Shown: positions 15,904-24,599 of the stretch, piece by piece
Layout of the letters: every line of letters starts with the position of its first letter
Numbering within the stretch: position 1 is the stretch's first letter
DNA from: Desulfovibrio sp. 86
GTDB taxonomy: Bacteria > Desulfobacterota > Desulfovibrionia > Desulfovibrionales > Desulfovibrionaceae
Reading direction: 5' to 3'
DNA length: 64,000 nt
NCBI RefSeq assembly: GCF_902702915.1
Contig: NZ_LR738849.1
Coordinates: 2,549,001-2,613,000 of the forward strand
The notes under the pieces: model-generated
Told to the model about the DNA's origin: nothing
The model's database searches: none
What the model saw: the letters and a program-made list of their open reading frames with translations, nothing else
Made by a program: the position numbers and the translations under genes

Positions 15904-17060
15904 TTGTGTTCCTTAAGCGCGGCATCGGCTTCGGCATGGCGGTTTTGCAGAAGAATTTCGTCCATGGCCAGCAGAAAGGCCCTGTTTTCCTGTTCATTGC
16001 CAACGCTGACGCGCAGATGGTTGGGCAGATTATAGCTTTTGAGCGGGCGGATAATGATGCCCCGGCGGAGCAGTGCCTCAAAACAGTCCTCGGCCCCCAG
16101 CGTGTTTTCCGGCAGTTTGAAAAGAACAAAATTTGCAGCGCTGGGCCAGACGTAGCAGCCCAGAGCCGTCAGGCCAACGGTAAGGGCATTGCGCCCCTGC
16201 CGCACGGTCTGCATGGTGAGCGCGTAGAACGTGGCGTCTTTCAATGCGGCCAGGGCGGCCTCTTCTGCCAGAATATTGACGGAAAAGGGCAAACGGGCCC
16301 GCCAGCAGTAGTCGGCTATGGCCGGAGGCAGGATGCCGTAGCCCACGCGCAGGCCCGCAAGGCCGAAACTTTTGGAGAATGTGCGCATAAAGGCCGTGTT
16401 TTCGGGCAAATGGCCGCTGGCCAGAAGGGAAGATTCCGGCTCGTTTTCCGCAAAGTCCATATAGGCCTCGTCCACGACCAGCAGGCAGGCGGGCGCAATT
16501 TCGGCCAGTTTTTCGGCCAGGCGCGCCACGTCTTCGCGCGGCGGGCAGTAGCCGGAAGGATTGTCGGGCGTGGTGACGAACACGAGGCGTGTATTGGCGT
16601 CCACCCTGGCGAGCAGGGCGTCAAAGTTGAAGGAAAAATCGTCATTGAGCGGCTGGCGGCGCACTTCGACGCCGCAGACGCGCCCCTGGATGGGGTAGAT
16701 GCTGAAGCATGGTTCAAAGCAGACCAGATTGTGCACGCCGGGTTCTGCCAGAATGCGGATGAGCAGGTCTATGATCTCGTCGGAGCCGTTGCCGACCACA
16801 ATACGGCGGGCATCAACGCCGTGGAGCTGCGCCAGCGCCGCCGCAAGGCGGGGATTGCCCCCCTGGGGATAACGAAAGCCCATGGCCGCGTGCCGCTGTA
16901 CGGCATCACACGCCAGGGGCGACATGCCCAGCGGATTTTCGTTGCTGGCCATCTTGATGACCTTGGCAAGGTTGTACTTCTGCTGAATTTCGGCAATGGA
17001 CAGACCGGGAACATAGGCCTTCAGGGCAAGAATTTCCTGCCGCACGCTGATCTCAAACAT
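15900..17060 (-). CDS. hisC: Histidinol-phosphate aminotransferase
   Basis: This 386-residue PLP enzyme of fold type I acts in histidine synthesis. Family motifs are SNENPLG near the N-terminus, GNGSDEIIDLL, the NPSG loop in TTPDNPSGY, DEAYMDF, and the PLP-binding Lys in TFSKSFGLAGLRVGYG. I chose the ATG at 17060 (MFEISVRQE), which follows GGAGAAG; a longer reading from 17159 adds 33 residues that family members lack. Other his genes are not in the window. It is coupled to cmk downstream. Confidence 0.92.
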   Translation of the reverse strand: MFEISVRQEILALKAYVPGLSIAEIQQKYNLAKVIKMASNENPLGMSPLACDAVQRHAAMGFRYPQGGNPRLAAALAQLHGVDARRIVVGNGSDEIIDLLIRILAEPGVHNLVCFEPCFSIYPIQGRVCGVEVRRQPLNDDFSFNFDALLARVDANTRLVFVTTPDNPSGYCPPREDVARLAEKLAEIAPACLLVVDEAYMDFAENEPESSLLASGHLPENTAFMRTFSKSFGLAGLRVGYGILPPAIADYCWRARLPFSVNILAEEAALAALKDATFYALTMQTVRQGRNALTVGLTALGCYVWPSAANFVLFKLPENTLGAEDCFEALLRRGIIIRPLKSYNLPNHLRVSVGNEQENRAFLLAMDEILLQNRHAEADAALKEHK

Positions 17061-17277
17061 GTCTTCTCCACAGCCGGGCATGGGGGCGCTCTCGGCAACA
17101 AGAGGATTGTTGACGGGCCGCGCCTCTATTACGGAGACGCGGCCCTGATGTGACGTCATGCCTTAAGTGTATGCGGAACATCCGGCTGGCTGCCCGGCAA
17201 CGTCAGGCGTTATTGCGAGTGGCCGCATGGGCGGCGCGGCGTACTGTGCACCTGTACGCCCTCAAGGGTATTCGGCA

Positions 17278-17718
17278 CTAGCTGGGGCGTACGGTCAGCA
17301 CGGGCATGTCGGCGTTTTTGACCACCTTTTCGGCAACGGAGCCAAAGAGGATTCTGTCGATGCCCTTGCGGCCGTGGGTGCCCATGACGATGATGTCCAC
17401 CTCTTCTTCCTTGGCGTGGGCCAGGATTTCTTCGGCGGCGTAGCCGATGAGCACCTTGCCTGTGGCCGTTACGCCAGCAAAGTTTTCAGCCACAAAAGAT
17501 TCCATGGACTTTTCAGCGCCGGAGACGATTTCGCCCACAAAGTTTTCTATGGTGTTGGGGGGCACGTGAAAGCCCACATACTGGCTCAGCGAAGGAGCGG
17601 TGTATACAACCACAACGCTTGCGTTCAATCCCTTTGCAAGCAGAACGGCGTATTCAGCCACATCCTTGCTGTGTTCCGATAGGTCTACCGCGCAAAGAAT
17701 CTTTTTGATTTCCTTCAT
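17278..17718 (-). CDS. Universal stress protein (UspA family)
   Basis: This 146-residue single-domain Usp begins KKILCAVDLSEHS. It keeps the ATP-binding pattern G-2x-G-9x-G-S in GTHGRKGIDRILFGS and ends PVLTVRP, as in the family. It probably binds ATP and modulates stress survival; its partner is unknown. The ATG at 17718 follows an AGGAG site; an 18-codon upstream extension is not supported. It is divergent from the sigma-54-linked gene at 18014. Confidence 0.9.
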   Translation of the reverse strand: MKEIKKILCAVDLSEHSKDVAEYAVLLAKGLNASVVVVYTAPSLSQYVGFHVPPNTIENFVGEIVSGAEKSMESFVAENFAGVTATGKVLIGYAAEEILAHAKEEEVDIIVMGTHGRKGIDRILFGSVAEKVVKNADMPVLTVRPS

Positions 17719-17957
17719 GGCTAGCTCCTGTTCCCCGTGGGAGGATAAGGTTATAAAAGGCGTAGCCTGCATACGTTCAATGTTTTCGCCATGCGGGCGG
17801 GGTTCGCGACTGTTTGTCGTAATCTTTATTAAATTTTAGTTTTTTTTACAACAATAGACAAGGTCTTTTGGACAGCATATGCTTGCGCTGTGGGAAAATT
17901 TTTCCCTTCCACAAATACGGTATGTTATAAAATCAGCTAGTTGAGTCTTCCAGCGAT

Positions 17958-17974
17958 TTGGCAGACTTCTTGCA
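17958..17974 (+). promoter_or_regulatory. Sigma-54 (-24/-12) promoter for the gene at 18014
   Basis: TTGGCAGACTTCTTGCA gives GG (17960-17961), exactly ten bases and GC (17972-17973), matching both consensus boxes. The predicted start is near 17985, about 29 nt before the ATG. Confidence 0.8.
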
Positions 17975-18013
17975 CAAATGGCGCAAATGCGGAACGCCAA
18001 CCCTGGAGGCGAC

Positions 18014-18550
18014 ATGAAGATCAAGAATGAGCAACTGGAAGCCCTGCTTCGCCAGCAGGAGCAATCCTCCGGCACAATCCGCAGGTCGGGCGATCAGGGA
18101 TCGGGCTTTGAAGCCGCTCTGGCCGAACAGTTGGGGCTTGTGGACGGGGGCGCGTCTTCCACTGCCGAGGGTACGCTCCCGGTGGGCGGCATGCAGACGG
18201 CCCAGGCGTCACAGGCATCCATGATAAGCCAGATGCTGCTGGGCGCTACCGGGCAGACTGACGAAGCCAATCCCACTGAAGACGTGCTGCAGGAGGCCTT
18301 TACCCAGGCTTCCGGCACGCTGGATATGTGGGATTCTTACGTCAATACCCTTGGCGATGCCGGCAAAAACGGCTCTCTGCGTCAGGCCTATGCGCTCCTG
18401 CAGGGCATTGACGGACAGGTTGCCTCACTGAAGGAAAATACCGCGGGCCTGCGCGGGCAGAATCCCGGCCTGGATACCCTGGTGAACAATCTGGAGGTGC
18501 TCGCCACCACAGAAAAGTTCAAATTCAACCGCGGAGACTATAACGTCTGA
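18014..18550 (+). CDS. Unknown soluble protein under a sigma-54 promoter
   Basis: This 178-residue protein begins MKIKNEQLEALLRQQEQ. It has a Gly/Ser/Ala-rich middle and a helical C-terminal half (about residues 75-165) ending FKFNRGDYNV. No signal peptide or membrane segment is visible. I do not recognise a named family. Many sigma-54 genes in Desulfovibrio and relatives are flagellar, so a flagellar accessory role is possible, but no flagellar gene is in the window. The ATG at 18014 follows CTGGAGGCGAC. An intrinsic terminator 22 nt later makes it a single-gene unit. Confidence 0.75.
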   Translation: MKIKNEQLEALLRQQEQSSGTIRRSGDQGSGFEAALAEQLGLVDGGASSTAEGTLPVGGMQTAQASQASMISQMLLGATGQTDEANPTEDVLQEAFTQASGTLDMWDSYVNTLGDAGKNGSLRQAYALLQGIDGQVASLKENTAGLRGQNPGLDTLVNNLEVLATTEKFKFNRGDYNV

Positions 18551-18572
18551 TTTTTCCTCAGCGACAGATTGC

Positions 18573-18609
18573 AAAAAAGCCGTGAACATCAGGGGTTCAC
18601 GGCTTTTTT
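18573..18609 (+). terminator. Rho-independent terminator
   Basis: A perfect 15-bp stem (18573-18587 with 18595-18609) ends in T6. It follows the unknown gene 18014-18550. Confidence 0.88.
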
Positions 18610-18885
18610 GTTTTCGTGGGAGTGTCGTTGGAGAGGGAGTGTGCGTGTCAGTCTGCGTGTCAGGGATGGACTTGTTTGATCCCCCGGGGCGCTGAAGGGC
18701 TGGCGCGCCCCGGAGGATCGGTTCAGGGAACAGGTTTTATAACGTGGCTATATATCAAGAGAGTGGCGCTCTCGAAATCAACGGGCTTACCGTCATGAAC
18801 GTGCGCAGGCAAATTGCGCGGGTTCTGTTGCCGGGCGGCTGCCTCAGGCAGCCGCCCGTGGGTTGGCATCAGCTGTAAAGCTTAG
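18610..18885. other. Non-coding gap with one GC hairpin
   Basis: I find no credible gene. An 11-bp perfect stem (18833-18843 with 18847-18857, GGGCGGCTGCC) lacks a T-run. The rest shows nothing I can interpret. Confidence 0.5.
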
Positions 18886-19036
18886 GGAAGCATTGATTAA
18901 AGAGACTCCTGGAAACGCGCAGTTATTTCGTTTGGCAAGGCGCGCTCATTTTTTGAAGCAGGAGTGGACTCTTCCGTCCTCGACTGCTTCAAAAAAAGTG
19001 AAGCAACGCCGTCAAACGGAATAAATCAGCGTTTCC
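18886..19036. repeat. Family B MITE-like repeat, copy B1
   Basis: This 151-bp element ends in imperfect terminal inverted repeats (GGAAGCATTGATT and AATCAGCGTTTCC). It is flanked by identical TTAG tetranucleotides (18882-18885 and 19037-19040), consistent with a target duplication. It carries an internal GAAGCAG/CTGCTTC hairpin. Its right end touches the TAA stop (minus strand) of the ZraP-like gene. Confidence 0.85.
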
Positions 19037-19651
19037 TTAGTTGGTCTTGGCGTCGGGGGCGTTGCCGGCGGGCTGGTCCATCATGCCCATGCCGGGGCCG
19101 CCCTGCATGCCGTAGCCGCCGTGATTACCGGGGCCGCCGTGCATGCCGTAGCCGCCGTGATTACCGGGGCCGCCATGGCCGCCGCGCGGGCCCATCATGC
19201 CCCTGCCGCCCATGCCGGGGCAATCGCCCATGCCGCCCGCCATGCCGTGACCGCCCATGTAGGGAACGCCCTTGTCCTGCATCTGCTTGCGCATGGCGCC
19301 GTCAAGCTGGTACAGCTTGCCGTCCACGTCCTTCACATCCTTCTGCAGGGCCACGATCCTCGGATCGTCAGGCTTGACTCCCTGATAGAGCAGGGCGTTG
19401 ATTTCGGCCTGCTTGCCGTACTTCTGCTGGAAGAGCGGCTGCATCTTGGGGCCGAACTCTTTATGGATGTCCTGCAGGGCGTTCATCTGTTCAGGAGTCA
19501 GGTTCATATGGGGGCCCATATGGGGGCCCATCTGGCCTGCCACAGGGGGCGCGGGAACTTCGGCCGGGGCGCTGCTGGCGATGCCGGCGGTGCCGAGCAG
19601 GGCTACAAGAGCGAGCGCCGCAGTGGTTGAAGCAAGTTTGGATGTTTTCAT
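19037..19651 (-). CDS. ZraP/Spy-like periplasmic metal-stress protein with Gly/His/Met-rich tail
   Basis: This 204-residue exported protein has a signal peptide (MKTSKLAS to about residue 28) and a helical ZraP/CpxP-like core (about 45-125) starting NLTPEQMNALQDIHKEF. The tail of about 75 residues is rich in Gly, His, Met and Asn. The tail contains an exact 12-residue repeat (GGPGNHGGYGMH type, 36-bp DNA repeat around 19099-19173). The family chaperones periplasmic proteins and binds zinc. ATG 19651 follows AAGGATATTATC. It belongs to the locus with the ZraS/ZraR-like pair. Its stop codon abuts repeat B1. Confidence 0.82.
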   Translation of the reverse strand: MKTSKLASTTAALALVALLGTAGIASSAPAEVPAPPVAGQMGPHMGPHMNLTPEQMNALQDIHKEFGPKMQPLFQQKYGKQAEINALLYQGVKPDDPRIVALQKDVKDVDGKLYQLDGAMRKQMQDKGVPYMGGHGMAGGMGDCPGMGGRGMMGPRGGHGGPGNHGGYGMHGGPGNHGGYGMQGGPGMGMMDQPAGNAPDAKTN

Positions 19652-19905
19652 GATAATATCCTTTATGATGTTCGGTTGAGGCCGAAGTTTTTTGTCTCTG
19701 TGCGGGCCGTGGCGCCGCCATATCATTGTCGTGTGTGCGAGGGTGTGATTCAGGGGGCCGTATATGCCATTTCTGCCTTGCCAGCCCGGCCCCCTATGGC
19801 CGCCGCAGCCGGACAGCGACGCCGCTGTTGTGATTGTCTGCCAAGAACTTCAATAAGGCGTCTCATGTGTTGTCCTTGGGGTCTCAGGGCGTCTGCGGCC
19901 GGGGC

Positions 19906-20115
19906 TTACCGGCCCATGTGATTGCCGCCATGGGGGCCGTGGGGGCCGTAGCCGCCGTGACCGTAGCCGCCGTTGCCGCCGTTGCCGCGCCAGGAAGAGG
20001 CAGTCCCGGTGCTCGTGGCATTCTGGGCCAGCGCGGGCAGGGCGGTGAGGGCCATAGCGAACACAAGGGCCAGGGATGCAAAGATGAACGTAGGTTTGAT
20101 GGTTAAGGTTTTCAT
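19906..20115 (-). CDS. Small secreted Gly/His-rich peptide
   Basis: This 69-residue gene product is mostly a signal peptide (about residues 1-30, cleavage near ALA-QN). A mature part of about 38 residues follows, dominated by Gly, Asn, His and Tyr (GGYGHGGYGPHGPHGG). The composition resembles the tail of the neighbouring ZraP-like protein and suggests metal binding in the periplasm. AGGAG-type spacing precedes the ATG (GGAGACCACC). It lies between the SHOCT gene and the ZraP-like gene on the same strand. Confidence 0.7.
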   Translation of the reverse strand: MKTLTIKPTFIFASLALVFAMALTALPALAQNATSTGTASSWRGNGGNGGYGHGGYGPHGPHGGNHMGR

Positions 20116-20172
20116 GGTGGTCTCCTTGACTTTATATGTATCGTGCTCTTGAATCTTTCCCTTGAAGGAAAA

Positions 20173-20397
20173 TCAGATCACGTTTTTGAGCTTTTCGTAT
20201 TCTTCCTGCGAGATTTCACCGGAAGCAAGGCGTCGTTTCAAAATGTTCAGCGTATCACGGCGGTCAAAGTTGCACGGTTTGCGTCCTATAAGACGAAAGA
20301 TAAAGTATACCGCCAGAACCAGCACCGTAATCGCAAGAAGCATTCCTATCCAACCGCCCCCCCAGCCGAAAAAATTCAGATAATTACAAGCATGCAT
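20173..20397 (-). CDS. SHOCT-domain small membrane protein
   Basis: This 74-residue protein has one hydrophobic helix (about residues 18-37, MLLAITVLVLAVYFIF). It ends in a SHOCT motif, LNILKRRLASGEISQEEYEKLK. SHOCT tails are short oligomerisation modules often found in envelope-stress genes. The ATG at 20397 follows GGGAGG. It is the first gene behind a near-perfect sigma-54 promoter and is divergent from the ZraS-like kinase, so it probably belongs to the ZraR regulon. Confidence 0.82.
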   Translation of the reverse strand: MHACNYLNFFGWGGGWIGMLLAITVLVLAVYFIFRLIGRKPCNFDRRDTLNILKRRLASGEISQEEYEKLKNVI

Positions 20398-20493
20398 TAT
20401 GTTTCCTCCCGGTGAGACCGGGCACGCCCTGCATTGGGGCGGGGTTGCGCTGTCACCTGTTTGCGCGTTTTCACGCGCTCTTGCCCCCTATAA

Positions 20494-20510
20494 GGCAAAG
20501 CCCGTGCCAA
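20494..20510 (-). promoter_or_regulatory. Sigma-54 (-24/-12) promoter of the SHOCT/ZraP-like genes
   Basis: The minus strand reads TTGGCACGGGCTTTGCC. GG (20508-20507), ten bases and GC (20496-20495) match the consensus perfectly. The predicted start is near 20483, about 85 nt before the SHOCT ATG. Confidence 0.88.
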
Positions 20511-20596
20511 CAGCGACCATAACTTCATAATACACTGTAAATATTTAGTTTGTTGTTTTATGGCCGTTTTATGGCAACACTGTGACCAGGTAAAAA

Positions 20597-20684
20597 GTGT
20601 CCATTTTTTACCCATATTGTCAGGGCTGTGTCCGATTTTTACCAGCGCCCTTGACCATATGGGTAAAAAATACATAATAGGGAC
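20597..20684. promoter_or_regulatory. Probable ZraR-like enhancer sites
   Basis: Two direct half-sites of the form GTGTCC-N2-TTTTTACC occur at 20597-20613 and 20628-20643. An inverted one occurs at 20661-20684. The outer pair contains a perfect 14-bp inverted repeat (20604-20617 with 20657-20670, TTTTTTACCCATAT). They lie about 110-200 bp upstream of the predicted start of the SHOCT promoter, as sigma-54 enhancers do, and just before the kinase gene. Confidence 0.7.
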
Positions 20685-20707
20685 ATTCAGCCACACAAGG
20701 ACAGGCC

Positions 20708-22768
20708 ATGAAGAGCAGATTTTCAAGAATATTTTCCGTCAGAGGGGTGCGCGCCCTGCATTTGGGGCTTTCGCCCTGGATGATTATGGGCATGGCCATC
20801 ATTCTCGGGCTGACCATTTCGGCTCTTGCGGTGCGCAGCAACCAGCGCGGCAAGACATATATGATACAGAACCTCCTGGACCGGGCCGAGGCCCTCATAT
20901 GGGCCCTGGAGGCGGGCGCGCGCACGGGCTTGTGCACACCCCTGGGCAATTCGGACGGCCTGCAGTCCCTGCTGGCGGAAACTGCCAAGCAGCCCGGCAT
21001 TGTTTTCATGGCTGTGGCCAACAATGCGGGCGAAATGCTGGCCTACAGCGTGCCAGGGCGCACCCGCCACAAAAACCGGGGCAATGACGACACTTCTTCG
21101 TCCGGGCAGGGAGCAGGCGGCGATGGCAGGATTCCCGCGCAGGCGCAACAGGGCGAAAAGTCCTTGGCCATTATCATGCCCACGGCGGTGCAGGTGACGG
21201 AAAAGCCCGCATGGCGTCTGCGCCAGTGGGGCGACAGAAAGGTTTTTGAGGTGTACCGCGCCTTTGTGCCGCTGGAAGATGACCGCCCCATGCCATTGCC
21301 CATGCGCGGGCACGGGCAGCACAACATGGGGCGCAGCAGGGGCATGATGGGCGTGGATATCCCACATGGCCCCATGTCGCCCAGAAGGATGGAGCCCCAG
21401 TCCCAGCCCCAGATCCAGCCAGAGCCTCAGGCCGCAGGGCCAGGCATGCCGGGCTTGAGGCCACCGCCGCCCCATGCCGGAATGTGGGGCGACGGCAGCG
21501 CCTGGCCATCTGCCCAACTGCATCCGGGCCAGCCACGGCAACCCCAGGGCGTGGTCGTGGTGGGGCTTGATCTCAAACCATTTGAAGCGGCCCTGGCGGC
21601 GGATCTTCGCTATAACGCCATGTCGGCTGCCCTGGTGGCGGCTCTGGGCCTTGCGGGCTTTGTTTCACTGTTCTGGGCGCAGAATTACCGCCATTCACGC
21701 AAGATGTTGCGCGATTCACGGGCTATGGCTTCAGAAGTGGTGGCCAACCTGCCTCTGGGCCTTCTGACCAGCGATCCTTCGGGCAGGGTGGCCATGGTCA
21801 ACGACACTGCCCTGCGCATGTTCGACCTTGTCCGGAATACGGCCGTGTACGCGCCTTTGACCGGGTTGCCGGGGCTGGACTGGAAGGCGCTGGTGGCGGA
21901 ACTGGCAGGGGGCCGCAAGGTTCTTGAGCGCGAATGTGTCCTCACCACAGGGCGCGCGGGCGCGGTGATCAGCCTCAGCGCCGCCGCCATGCGCAATCAG
22001 GACGGCGTTTTTCTGGGCAATGTGTTTATTCTGCGCGACATTACCGAGGTCAAACGCCTGCAGGCAGACGCGCAGCGCAACGACCGCCTGTCGGCTCTGG
22101 GCCATCTGGCCGCCGGTGTGGCGCATGAGGTGCGCAATCCTTTGAGCACCATCAAGGGCGTGGCCCTCTACATCGCCAAGCGCATGCTGCCCGGCGGCCG
22201 TGAAGAGGAAGCCGCCCAGCGCATGATTGACGAAGTGGACAGGCTGGACAGGGTCGTCTCCGAACTGCTGGAATTCGCCCGGCCCGGAGCCATCAACACC
22301 ACGGACGCCGATCTTGCCGAAATCGTCAACCGTGCCCTGCGCCTGACCGAAGCCGATGTGCGCGCCAGAAACATTCAGGTCACGCTTGACGTGGCCCCTG
22401 ATCTGCCGCCGGTACGGGTCAATGCCGAACGCCTCACCCAGGCGCTGCTCAACCTCTTTCTTAATGCCGTGCAGGCCATGGGTGATGGCGGGCAACTGCA
22501 CGTGGGCGCGCGCCTGTCGCCTGACGGGCAGAGCTTCAGCCTTTCTGTCCGCGACAATGGCCCCGGTATTCCCAGAGACATTCAGGCGGCCATCTTTACG
22601 CCCTATTTTACCACCAAGCCTTCGGGCACGGGCCTTGGGCTGGCCATTGTCTACCAGATTGTCGAAGGGCACGGCGGCAGCGTGAGCGTCAATTCCGATC
22701 CGGGGCACGGCACGGAGTTCATCCTTGTGCTGCCTGTTCGCGGCAGGGATGCAGCCGTTTCGGCGTGA
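20708..22768 (+). CDS. ZraS-like sensor histidine kinase with Met/His/Pro-rich periplasmic domain
   Basis: This 686-residue kinase has membrane helices at about 22-43 and 305-325. The periplasmic domain of about 260 residues contains an insertion rich in Met, His, Pro, Gln and Gly (about 195-280), suited to metal sensing. A PAS domain (about 345-450) leads to HisKA with H-box GVAHEVRNPLS. HATPase_c follows with N-box LFLNAVQAMG and G-boxes DNGPGI and GTGLGLAI. ATG 20708 follows AAGGACAGGCC. It precedes the response regulator by 146 nt on the same strand. Zinc or another soft metal, or envelope damage, is the likely signal. Confidence 0.88.
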   Translation: MKSRFSRIFSVRGVRALHLGLSPWMIMGMAIILGLTISALAVRSNQRGKTYMIQNLLDRAEALIWALEAGARTGLCTPLGNSDGLQSLLAETAKQPGIVFMAVANNAGEMLAYSVPGRTRHKNRGNDDTSSSGQGAGGDGRIPAQAQQGEKSLAIIMPTAVQVTEKPAWRLRQWGDRKVFEVYRAFVPLEDDRPMPLPMRGHGQHNMGRSRGMMGVDIPHGPMSPRRMEPQSQPQIQPEPQAAGPGMPGLRPPPPHAGMWGDGSAWPSAQLHPGQPRQPQGVVVVGLDLKPFEAALAADLRYNAMSAALVAALGLAGFVSLFWAQNYRHSRKMLRDSRAMASEVVANLPLGLLTSDPSGRVAMVNDTALRMFDLVRNTAVYAPLTGLPGLDWKALVAELAGGRKVLERECVLTTGRAGAVISLSAAAMRNQDGVFLGNVFILRDITEVKRLQADAQRNDRLSALGHLAAGVAHEVRNPLSTIKGVALYIAKRMLPGGREEEAAQRMIDEVDRLDRVVSELLEFARPGAINTTDADLAEIVNRALRLTEADVRARNIQVTLDVAPDLPPVRVNAERLTQALLNLFLNAVQAMGDGGQLHVGARLSPDGQSFSLSVRDNGPGIPRDIQAAIFTPYFTTKPSGTGLGLAIVYQIVEGHGGSVSVNSDPGHGTEFILVLPVRGRDAAVSA

Positions 22769-22914
22769 CGGCGCAGGCGCAGTTTGTCCGCGCCGTTGCG
22801 CGCAGTTTGTCTGCACGCCGCCAGCCGTAAGGGACACGCAGTAACCATTTGGAATAAATAGTAGTATCATTGCCCTGCGCTGGCTATCAACCAGGATGAT
22901 CAAGGAATATTGTC

Positions 22915-24276
22915 ATGAGTGCGACTTCAGCTGTCAGACTGATGGTGGTGGACGACGACCGCAACCACCGCGAAATGCTCCGGGCCCTGCTGGAAGAGTG
23001 GGGCTATGATCCCGTTACTGTAGACAATGGGGAAGAGGCCGTGGCCATGTGCCAGGAAAGCCCCTTTGACCTCATCCTTATGGACGTGAGGATGGGAGGC
23101 ATGAACGGCATTGAGGCCACCCGCGCCATCAAGAGCTATAATCCCGCCATCCCCGTGCTGATCATGACGGCGTACTCCGATGTGGCCAACGCGGTGGAAG
23201 CCCTCAAGGCCGGAGCGTATGACTACCTGACCAAGCCCCTGGCCTTTGACGCCCTCAAGCTGGCGCTGGAGCGCGCGCTGGATCACGCCAATCTGCGCGA
23301 CGAGGTGCGCGCCCTGCGTCACGAATTGGCCGCCAACGTCGATTCCCGCAACGTCATCGGTCAGAGTCCGGCCATGCGTCAGGTGCTGGGCCTGGTTTCA
23401 GCCATTGCGGCTTCCGAGGCCACGGTGCTCATCACCGGTGAATCCGGCACGGGCAAGGAGGTCATCGCCAAGCTGATCCACGCCAACAGCAACAGGGCCA
23501 AGGGGCCGTATGTGGCCGTCAACTGCGCGGCCCTGACGGAAACCCTGCTGGAGTCCGAACTGTTCGGCCATGAAAAGGGGGCCTTTACCGGGGCGGAAAA
23601 ACGCCGCGAGGGGCGTTTTCTGGCGGCCAACAAGGGCACAATCTTTCTGGATGAAATTGGCGAGATTCCTTTGTCCATGCAGGTCAAGCTGTTGCGCGTC
23701 ATTCAGGAGCGCGAGCTGCAACGTGTGGGCGGCGATCAGACCATCAAGGTGGATGTGCGCATCCTGGCCGCCACCAACAAGGATCTGGCGCTTGAAGTGG
23801 AGGAGGGACGCTTTCGGCAGGACCTTTACTACAGGCTCAACGTGGTTTCCCTGCAGTTGCCGCCCCTGCGCGACCGGCTTGAGGACATCCCCCTGCTGGC
23901 CATGCATTTCATGAAAATTTTTGCCGATCGTAACGGCAAGATGGTCAAGGGCTTCACCCCTGCGGCCATGGACAGGCTCGTCAAGCACACCTGGCCCGGC
24001 AATGTGCGCGAACTGGAAAACGCGGTGGAACGCGCCGTTGTGCTGCTGGTGGGGGAATACATCAGCGAGCGCGAACTGCCGCCCACCATTGCCGAAGCCG
24101 AGGAGGAAAGCCCGCGTTCGTCAAGGCTGGACTTTGCCAACATGACGCTGGAAGAAATCGAGCGCCTGGCCGTGCAGGATACCCTTGAACAGGTCGGCGG
24201 CAATAAGAGCGAAGCCGCGCGGCGTCTGGGCATCAACCGCAAGACGCTGCTGGCCAAGCTGGGCGACGGCAAGTAG
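22915..24276 (+). CDS. ZraR-like NtrC-family response regulator
   Basis: This 453-residue regulator has a receiver (about 8-122, VVDDD and phosphorylated Asp in LILMDVRMG). Its AAA+ domain (about 142-375) has Walker A GESGTGKE, a canonical GAFTGA loop and Walker B GTIFLDE. A Fis-type HTH ends it (AARRLGINRKTLLAKL). It should activate sigma-54 promoters after phosphorylation by the upstream kinase. The perfect -24/-12 promoter at 20494-20510 is the obvious target. ATG 22915 follows AAGGAATATTGTC. An intrinsic terminator lies about 110 nt downstream. Confidence 0.92.
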   Translation: MSATSAVRLMVVDDDRNHREMLRALLEEWGYDPVTVDNGEEAVAMCQESPFDLILMDVRMGGMNGIEATRAIKSYNPAIPVLIMTAYSDVANAVEALKAGAYDYLTKPLAFDALKLALERALDHANLRDEVRALRHELAANVDSRNVIGQSPAMRQVLGLVSAIAASEATVLITGESGTGKEVIAKLIHANSNRAKGPYVAVNCAALTETLLESELFGHEKGAFTGAEKRREGRFLAANKGTIFLDEIGEIPLSMQVKLLRVIQERELQRVGGDQTIKVDVRILAATNKDLALEVEEGRFRQDLYYRLNVVSLQLPPLRDRLEDIPLLAMHFMKIFADRNGKMVKGFTPAAMDRLVKHTWPGNVRELENAVERAVVLLVGEYISERELPPTIAEAEEESPRSSRLDFANMTLEEIERLAVQDTLEQVGGNKSEAARRLGINRKTLLAKLGDGK

Positions 24277-24383
24277 GCAAAGCCGGAGGGCGTGCGGGCA
24301 GCGGCCAGGGCCGTTCCAGGGTGCAGCCGCGTACACGCGGAACTGAAACGGCTGCGGTTCAACAGACGGAAGTTACGCATAGT

Positions 24384-24420
24384 AAAAAGCAGACCATGCC
24401 TTCAGGCTGGTCTGCTTTTT
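24384..24420 (+). terminator. Rho-independent terminator after the ZraR-like gene
   Basis: A perfect 13-bp stem (24384-24396 with 24408-24420) has T5 at its end and A5 at its start, so it can also serve the opposite strand. Confidence 0.85.
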
Positions 24421-24506
24421 GTGTCTGGCTTTCAGCGCGGGGCTTACACTGTGGGCGTCTGCTCCCGCAGCCCCCGGAGCATCTCAATGTTACCATGCCC
24501 CAAAAT

Positions 24507-24570
24507 AAAGGTTTTAGGGGGTGGGGGCGTGGGGGAGGCGACCCTTTTGCAAAAGGGGCCCTCCCCCACA
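24507..24570. repeat. Family C hairpin/G-rich element C2, downstream of the Ehr operon
   Basis: A nearly perfect 20-bp inverted repeat adjoins G-tracts (around 24516-24537). It lies 29 nt after the stop of the last Ehr gene, in the same relative orientation as C1 to cmk and C3 to gcvPB. Together with the terminator at 24384-24420 it fills the 24277-24599 gap. Confidence 0.8.
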
Positions 24571-24599
24571 CTATTCTTCTTTATGCTGCGGCCGGTGCG

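Noticed and set aside
19749..19865. 38-codon frame (minus strand) with AAGGA before ATG, upstream of the ZraP-like gene
   Set aside because: The product is Arg/Ala-rich with no membrane or domain feature; the evidence is too thin to call it a gene.
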